Positions 57,501 through 64,000 of a DNA stretch of 64,000 nucleotides are shown here, one piece after another. The DNA lies in the NCBI GenBank assembly GCA_015680685.1, contig MNCI01023354.1, forward strand, positions 174,446 to 238,445. The letters are read 5' to 3'. The notes under the pieces are model-generated. The model was not told where the DNA came from, did not search any database, and was given only the letters and a program-made list of their open reading frames with translations. The translations under genes and the position numbers were made by a program. The number at the start of each line of letters is the position of its first letter. Position 1 is the first letter of the stretch. Origin of the DNA: Gnetum montanum. Its lineage: Eukaryota; Streptophyta; Gnetopsida; Gnetales; Gnetaceae.

Positions 57501-58605
57501 GCATTACATGTAATTCTAAATAGATTTGTTAGAGAAATATCAAATGCACTAAAAAATTAGATGTACTAAAGAAACATCCACCTATTATTGAAATTTCATT
57601 CACCTTATATAATTTATAAAATTTTCTTATTGATTTCCAACCACTTAATTCTCATCCACATTTCATCTATCATTTATTTTCTTAATCCATTATTAAGAAT
57701 ATAGCTATCCTATTATTAGATATATTGGCTAGTTATGTGTGAATACAATTCCATTGTAAGTTTAAAATTAATAAAGTATATATATTACAAAGGAGAAGGC
57801 TAGTGTATCTACATTAATATTATAAAACATGATAAAGTATCATGCAAATATTCATAACTTAAATGCTCTAACCTTCATATATCAGAAATTTTACTATTAT
57901 TTTTTTCATTAACAAATGTCTCTTTTTTATGTTATGAGTTATACATTAATTGTTAAAGCATGAGTATTTTTTATTTATTAAAATTTAGGTAATCTAGTAA
58001 TTTGATAATTGCATAGTATTACAAATGATATATCGTTAATTTTCTTTCCTTTTAGTTTCAAGAACTTTGTATGTATTTTTCCCTACAAGTTATTATAGGT
58101 TGTTATCCAGTTTTATAGAATTTTTTACTTTTAAGATTTTGTGTCTACCATATTTGTTGAAATTACATGTGCCAATTGCTATGTTCTTTTAGATGGAAAA
58201 TATATGTTGTATTTTCTTGACTAATTATATATTCAATTGGTGATGGGCATAACTACTCTAGATTTAAATACCCCCTCAATATGTCATGTTGTTCTTTTTG
58301 AGCTCCAAGTTAAGAGAATAAGAAAGGGTAAGTATAAGGTTTTTTAAAAATGTTAGACCAAAATGATTTATGAAGGTAAAATAACTAATTCTAAAAACTT
58401 GAATATTGAGCCTACTTCTCATTAAGAAAAAAGGAGTATTTTTAAATCATTCATTAGAAATTTAATCCTACCATCCTAGTTGATTGGTAAGATTCTAGGA
58501 ATAATCTCATTGTACTTCAAATATAATTTTATTAATATGATTTCCTTTTATTCATTAATGCAAAGGAAAAATAGTCATTTTTTAAAGATGCAAGCGTTAA
58601 GCATT
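57501..58605. other. AT-rich flank of element E
   Basis: No gene or known repeat recognised. Confidence 0.5.
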
Positions 58606-59644
58606 TGATGAGTCATCAGTTGGCTGGGTTATCTGATAAAAGGTCAACGTTTTGGTTGGCTCCGATATCTTAGCTTTGATGTCCTAGCCCCGATCACAGA
58701 ACTTTGACAACAAGGCCCCGACAACAAGGTTTCGACAACAAGGCCCTGACAACAAGGTTTCGACAACAAGGCCCCAACAACAAGGGTTAACAAGGACCCG
58801 ATAACTAGGCCTCATCGACAAGGCTTTGTTGATACATCGTATCATGCGTCAACGAGGCCCTATCAACGTAGCCTAGTAATAAAATCTATAAATACACACT
58901 CAAAACTGTGTTTATGCAATTTATTTTGTCAATAGAGTAGCCAAAATCTTGCAGTTTTATTCCATAATCTTAAAGAAAAATCAATGAGTGCCTACAATGT
59001 GGATCTAAGTCAGTTGTACAGTGTCTTATTCAAGTGGCAATGTACTTGGACACATTCCATGAACAACAATAAGATTGAGATTGATTCATATTCATTGTAA
59101 CACTTTGACTTAGATTACCTTTACTTTTAATGCAATTTATATTCCATCTACTTAGTTAATATTTGTGTTTCCATGCATGTTATTGAATTGGCAAAATAAG
59201 CATGACTAGTTTTTAGTGTAAACACATATTTGCTTCGTAATCTCAGTAGCATTATTGCTTGGTTCACCCAATAACATAGCACTTGGTGATCCCAGTAGTG
59301 GATACGTGGGTTCAAGATGTGTATGGAAAGCTAGAAACTGACACTCATCACCTATAGGCTAGTTTAGAATTTACTTTTCATTGTTAATTAGTTTAAACAA
59401 ATGATTTCTATATTATCATTAAGAGTAGCATAAGGCTAAAACAACATCAAGAATCATATGTCTCACTTTGGACTAAACCATATGTGACAAAGCTACCACT
59501 AGTCCAAGTGTGAAGATAGCAACTACGATCAAGGCATAACAATCTAGATGCCACAACTAGTCCCATCCACGGAATTTGATCGGATCATGCATGAACGCTT
59601 ATGATTCATATGGTTAGGCATAGGGTGTACCTCACCACTCATCA
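58606..59644 (+). mobile_element. 5' LTR of element E
   Basis: 1,039 bp, TGATGAGTCATCAG to CCACTCATCA. U3 is about 285 bases and carries a 14-bp minisatellite instead of the palindromes of A to D (one GATATC remains at 58664). TATA in CTATAAATACACACTC at about 58891. The rest aligns with the D LTR. Confidence 0.85.
58707..58790. repeat. 14-bp minisatellite in E U3
   Basis: Units of 14 bases start at 58707, 58721, 58735, 58749, 58763 and 58777. ACAACAAGGCCCCG alternates with ACAACAAGGTTTCG, so the true period is 28. Degenerate copies continue to about 58835. It lies upstream of the TATA box. Confidence 0.9.
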
Positions 59645-59662
59645 TTGGTGCCATTGCCAGGG
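59645..59662 (+). other. Primer binding site of E, tRNA-Asp type
   Basis: TTGGTGCCATTGCCAGGG, two transitions from the A form. Confidence 0.85.
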
Positions 59663-59769
59663 ATGGTGCTAGCTTTCTAGATTAGTTATATCATACACAA
59701 TTGTTGTAAACGCATTAACAATTTATCTTTTAGAAAATATTAAGTCACATACACCATTAACTAAAAAAA

Positions 59770-61620
59770 ATGTCTCTTTCACAAGAAAGTGATAATGCAT
59801 TGTATGGAGAGAACATTCATTGGAAAACTAATGAGATATATGTTGAAGAAAATTAGAGTGACCAACCTCATGCAGGGGTTTCATATGTTCATGACCATCC
59901 TAACTACACTCAAGGACTACATTCACCTAAGGTAGACAATCCTAGAGGAGATGAAGTAAGTCGTAGACAAGGGGAGGCCTCAAGGCCTAGGACCTCCTCA
60001 AAACCTAAAAAAGATAAATTAAGGAACTATGGGGAACACCATCAAAGCCATGGCAATCCTCCCAGTTTCTCATCTTCCTCTTCCTCTTCAACGTCTAGTT
60101 GTAACAAAGATGAATGTAGGTATAGAAATCAAGCTCCACTATGGGGTAAAAATAAGAATAGAAATCAAAACCATGGGAAAAATCAAAGACCTCAACATGA
60201 ACACAGCCAAAACTATCACAATCAAGCAACTAGAAATAGAAATTTTCACCAAAACATGTCTAATTATGCTGAACCCTTATTGGCCACTAAGAGGCTAATG
60301 CATATCACAAAGGTAGTTAAGATACCCCATAGGCACTGCAAGGAAAGATGCATAAAAAGGCTTGATATGAATAATATTCCTAAATTTGTGAGAGGTTATG
60401 ATTCTAATCCACAACATCACTTATAAGCCTTCCATGATGCCTATGCCTTACAAAATATCAAAAATAAGTGGCAAAAGCTTAAGCTCTTCCCTAGGGCACT
60501 AATAGACAAAGCTAAAAGTTGGTATAGATCATTGGAACCAAGTTCCATCTACCAGTGGTCCACAATGCTAGAAATTTTCAACGAAAAATATCAAACGTAT
60601 GCAAGAGTGTCCAACCTAAGAAAACAAATCCAAGGGTNTGTATGCAAGAGTGTCCAACCTAAGAAAACAAATCCAAGGGTGGAAGCAAGAAAATCATGAA
60701 CCCTTGGATGTGGCCTTGGATAGATACTATTCGCTACTACAAAGATGTATTGGCCATGATTTCTCTCAGAAAGAGAAACTTTTTGACATCATAGATGGGC
60801 TTTGTAATGAAACGAGGGAGACCCTTGGGATGTATGCTTAAGGTCGATTGAACAAATTAAAAGCCCATCAGATACGATGGCTAATCTAGTAAGTAGTGAA
60901 AGAAGAAGAAGAGCTATGTAAACAAGAGAATGTTGAGAAATATTACTAGGATCCAACTCTTCAAAAGAAGAGGGTCCATATCTATGATAAGGAAAAAGAG
61001 GTAGCTCTTGATGAGGTGATTTCACAACAAACCTTGCCATTGCAACAATCTCTTAATGAACTCTAGGTAAGGTTAGATAGGATGTCAGAGTGGATAAATG
61101 AAAAAGCTACAACTTTCGTAGGAACTATAGAGGAGAAGGTAATACAAAATGAATTAGGAAATCACAATAAATGGAGGAAGAAGAACCAAGAAATAGCTAG
61201 GAACACTTATCAACAAATAGGGAAAATGGTTGTAGAAGAAGAGGCTATAAAGTCAACCACAGAAGAAGATGATGGATGTGACATCTGGCTATATGACCAT
61301 CCAAAGGGCTATTGCCCAATCATGTTACATTTACATGAGTATTGGGCTTTTGCATTAAATCCCAAATTCGTAGAAAAGCACATGCCCAAGAAATTTCCTT
61401 TTCCACATAGTAATTATAAATAGTTCCACAACCAATCGTACTATCTTAGGGAAACTTATTACCAGCCTCAACACCATCATCAACTGTTGTGGAAAAATCC
61501 ATAGTCATGGGGGAAGCCATCACCAAGCCATCCCTACCATTACTACCAGCCAAAATCTTATGAATATTATGTTCAACAACTTGTTTCCTCAACTGGTTCT
61601 ACTTCCTCTACTTCAAATCG
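59770..61620 (+). pseudogene. gag: gag of element E
   Basis: The ATG at 59770 (MSLSQESDNALYGEN) has only two stops before the capsid domain: NNIPKFVRGYDSNPQHH, AFHDAYALQNIKNKWQKL, EIFNEKYQTYARVSNLRKQ. Then comes a coiled, charged part. The motif CDIWLYDHPKGYCPIMLHLH (61275-61330) has Trp at the second Cys position. TCATGGGGG lies at 61504-61512 with a TAG just before it. A single N with duplicated flanks breaks the frame at 60638. Confidence 0.83.
60597..60680. other. Single N flanked by 41-bp duplicate, assembly join
   Basis: 60597-60637 and 60640-60680 are identical (GTATGCAAGAGTGTCC...), separated by N at 60638 and a T. The duplicated codons are absent from the other gag copies, so this is an unresolved contig overlap, not a biological repeat. 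Confidence 0.9.
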
Positions 61621-62592
61621 CTACTACCACTCTCCCTGAATATCATCAAGGCACAACATCTTTTAAAGGATCACCACCTCACACCTCTCATCCTTCATGA
61701 TATCCTCAATATTCTCATACTTCTCTCCACCATATTTCACCACCACCAACACAGGAAGGTTTAGCACCATGACATCAACGAGAGAATGCCACTTGTGTTA
61801 CAAATATATACAAAAATGATAATGCCAGTAGATCTCCACCACAATCTTGGAAATGCCCTTTCTTTAGAATGGTTCCCACGTGTAAGCACAACACTTGTGG
61901 ACCTACTAACTCATCCAAACCAACATAATTCCAATCAAGTGCAACACCCCTCCTTTCACAACCAATGTCTTCCAATCCTACGTAAGGGCCAACATCCATT
62001 GTTACTTCAACACCTAACAGAAACAATGAATCTAGCATTGTGGAGAGAAAAAAGAAGAATCCATGCATCACTAATAGTAAAGGGTGCAATTGTGGACCAA
62101 AAATTCAAAATATTAACACAACCCACAACAAAGCTAAGGAACAACTGTGTGAGCAAAAACCAGCCTACATAGTAGCCACTAAACTAGAAAACACCCAGTG
62201 GCTTGAAAATGAAAATATATAGTTGTGTCAAAGATGCATGGAGATAATTGATCTGCTTATTAGTTCTAGACTTAAGAAAATAACCCAAACAGAGGACTTA
62301 GACGCATATATCTTACACTCTAATTATATATTGAAAAGGATATTAAACACAAAGACTTGGGGATTAAAATAGGAAATCAAGAAGAAGAAGAAAATACATC
62401 TAGATCCTCCAAAATGAAAATACCTTTAAGTCCATATGAAGATATGTCTCCGAATGATCCAAATGAGACTATCACCAATGTTAGATGTGCTACCACATGA
62501 TTAATTAAATCAATAATAGTGATAGATGGGAAGCCACTAGTGTATAACCAAGGAATTATGCAGTCCATCTCCCAAATATGCAGCCATAAGAT
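61621..62592 (+). pseudogene. Gag C-terminus and linker remnant of E
   Basis: Fragments ATKLENTQWLENENI (near 62160) match the linker segment of A and C (ATTQEVV-TPWL). The protease that should lie before it is missing. 61786-62172 is open for 128 codons but shifts frame relative to gag. TCATGGGGG follows at 62595-62603, at the position it has after pol in B. Confidence 0.55.
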
Positions 62593-62603
62593 TAGTCATG
62601 GGG

Positions 62604-64000
62604 GAGATGCTATATTATGGTTCAAGAACTAATAAGTGCTTTTCACCTTTTTATTTTTACAATTTTTTATTATTTTCCTATTTCTTCCAAAATTTTCTAA
62701 TTCTTAATATGTTTTCCATTTCTTAATATTTTTCTTTTCTTTATATTTTTCTCTTTTCTTTAGTCATTTCCTTTATGTTTTATGAATGTCTTTTATATTT
62801 TTGTTAATAATATTGCCAAGTCATGATGCAAAAGTCAACGCTATGTATTGGGTTTTTGTTTTATGCTATCAAGATGATTGGGTAAGTAATTGTGTAAAGC
62901 AATGAGGCCACCTCATCCATCCCTCCAATTCTCTAAACAAAAGGTCTTTTTCATGGAAACAATTTGTTTTTTTTTTCATGAAACTAAAATTAATCAATGA
63001 TCATTATACCTTGAAGAAAGAGGGAATGACCAAGTGGGAATGGTAAGGGTGTGACCTCAAGGGCAGTTGTTGGGTTTTCTTCTTGTCTTCCTACATGTGA
63101 TTTATGACTCCTCTTAGAATGTATCATCACTCCTCCCCCAACCAATAAAAAGGAAACTTTGTCTTTGCATGGTGTGGTTTCCATTTCAAAAAAACAAAAA
63201 AAAGGAAAAAAATTAATCATGAGAATTCAAAGCACACCCCTTAGACACAATAACGGGCTACAAGCACTAGTTATGGTGCAGGAAAGACATGTTACCCATG
63301 CCTAAAGGCACACCTATAACTAAGGCCCTTCCTTCCTTATTCTTTTTTCTTCTCTTTTTGGAGTGATGATCATTCTTTGAGGTGGTTTCGAACTTATGGT
63401 GGTCAATAGGAGGGAACACATCAATGTGAGGTTATTGTTCATGGTATGGACTTGGTTTGAACTTGGACGAATAGGTATGTTGATCATTTTAATCATATTT
63501 ATCACAAGAACCTATTGTGAACATGGTCAAGTACCTTACATCTTGATCTCTGCTATCCTGTCTCATCCCATTATTCACCTCACTGTTGTATATGATTATG
63601 AGCCTTTTCATTTCATGTAGTATAGTACAACATCTCAACAATGGTAGTTGTGTGTTGTTTGGAACAAAGGCATGGTCTACGCTTAACTTCTTGGGTGCCC
63701 ATGGACATCTATAGAAGTGGTTATGCAAAGGCATTGGTAGAAGCCTGCTTTGGTAAGGACCCACTTGCATAACTTTTGTTGATCATGGTTTTGAACTAAC
63801 CTTCACATCTTCTAGAACATCAATGATAATTTCTCTAAATTTATGCATAATTTTGGGACTACTTCTCATCACTTTCAATTACTTTTTTAATTTTTTCTAA
63901 TTTTCTATGAAAACATCCTTCAAGTTTAATATTTCTTGGCCATCTTCTAAATTAGACCTTTGGTTTCAATTGTTTGAACACTTGTGTGCTTCTGGAGTCA
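62604..64000 (+). other. 3' non-coding region of E
   Basis: T-rich start, then family anchors (GCATGGTGTGGTTTCCATT near 63166; GAATTCAAAGCACACCCCTT near 63223; AACTAAGGCCCTTC near 63317; TTGGTAAGGACCCACT near 63751). Continues past the window. Confidence 0.65.

Larger units (their letters stand above)
58606..64000 (+). mobile_element. Gypsy element E, non-autonomous, cut by window end
   Basis: 5' LTR 58606-59644, primer site, gag, a remnant of the post-protease linker, then the conserved 3' non-coding region running to the window end. Protease and all of pol are missing. The 3' LTR would lie beyond 64000, so no target duplication can be checked (left flank GCATT). Confidence 0.85.

Overview
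The window is nuclear DNA from a plant with a large, retrotransposon-filled genome. The evidence is Ty3/gypsy elements with tRNA-Asp-type primer sites, Ty1/copia elements with initiator-Met-type primer sites, tRNA-derived SINEs, an L1-type LINE fragment and AT-rich spacers. The species cannot be fixed from sequence alone; a gymnosperm or another large-genome plant would fit. I recognise no intact host gene, rRNA gene, tRNA gene or CRISPR array. The codes A to H are my own labels.

Layout. 1-1040: an LTR-like fragment with a 279-bp tandem duplication and a 24-bp minisatellite. About 2690-5845: F, an old gag plus 5' LTR relic (minus strand). 6428-14643: gypsy element A (minus, 5-bp target duplication ATCAT), with a 951-N gap in its protease region. 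About 15250-48998: a nest. Its outer shell is G, a minus-strand LTR element. Inside G lie gypsy B (15801-25801, plus; the only copy with RT, RNase H and integrase), copia H (27656-39053, minus, duplication AAAAC), gypsy C (about 30169-37523, plus, inside H) and gypsy D (39706-48531, minus, duplication CTTTG). 49000-58605: AT-rich sequence with seven SINE copies and a LINE ORF1 relic. 58606-64000: gypsy E (plus), cut off by the window end.

Elements A to F form one Athila-like gypsy family. Shared traits are LTRs TGATGAG...CTCATCA, a tRNA-Asp-type primer site, a gag protein with a conserved DHPKG motif, and a long conserved 3' non-coding region. B carries the pol domains. A and C lack RT to integrase at what looks like the same breakpoints. 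D and E lack protease as well. D instead carries a large extra ORF in the env position, with its own apparent TATA box and splice acceptor. A, C, D and E therefore look like non-autonomous members that depended on a B-like helper. No copy is intact: all contain stops, many of the C-to-T kind expected from decay of methylated cytosine.

The most unusual signals are these: a 9-base motif TCATGGGGG repeated at each module border of the family; a very short U3 made of ATATCGCG palindromes just upstream of the TATA box; and the extra ORF of D with an LTR-like internal promoter.
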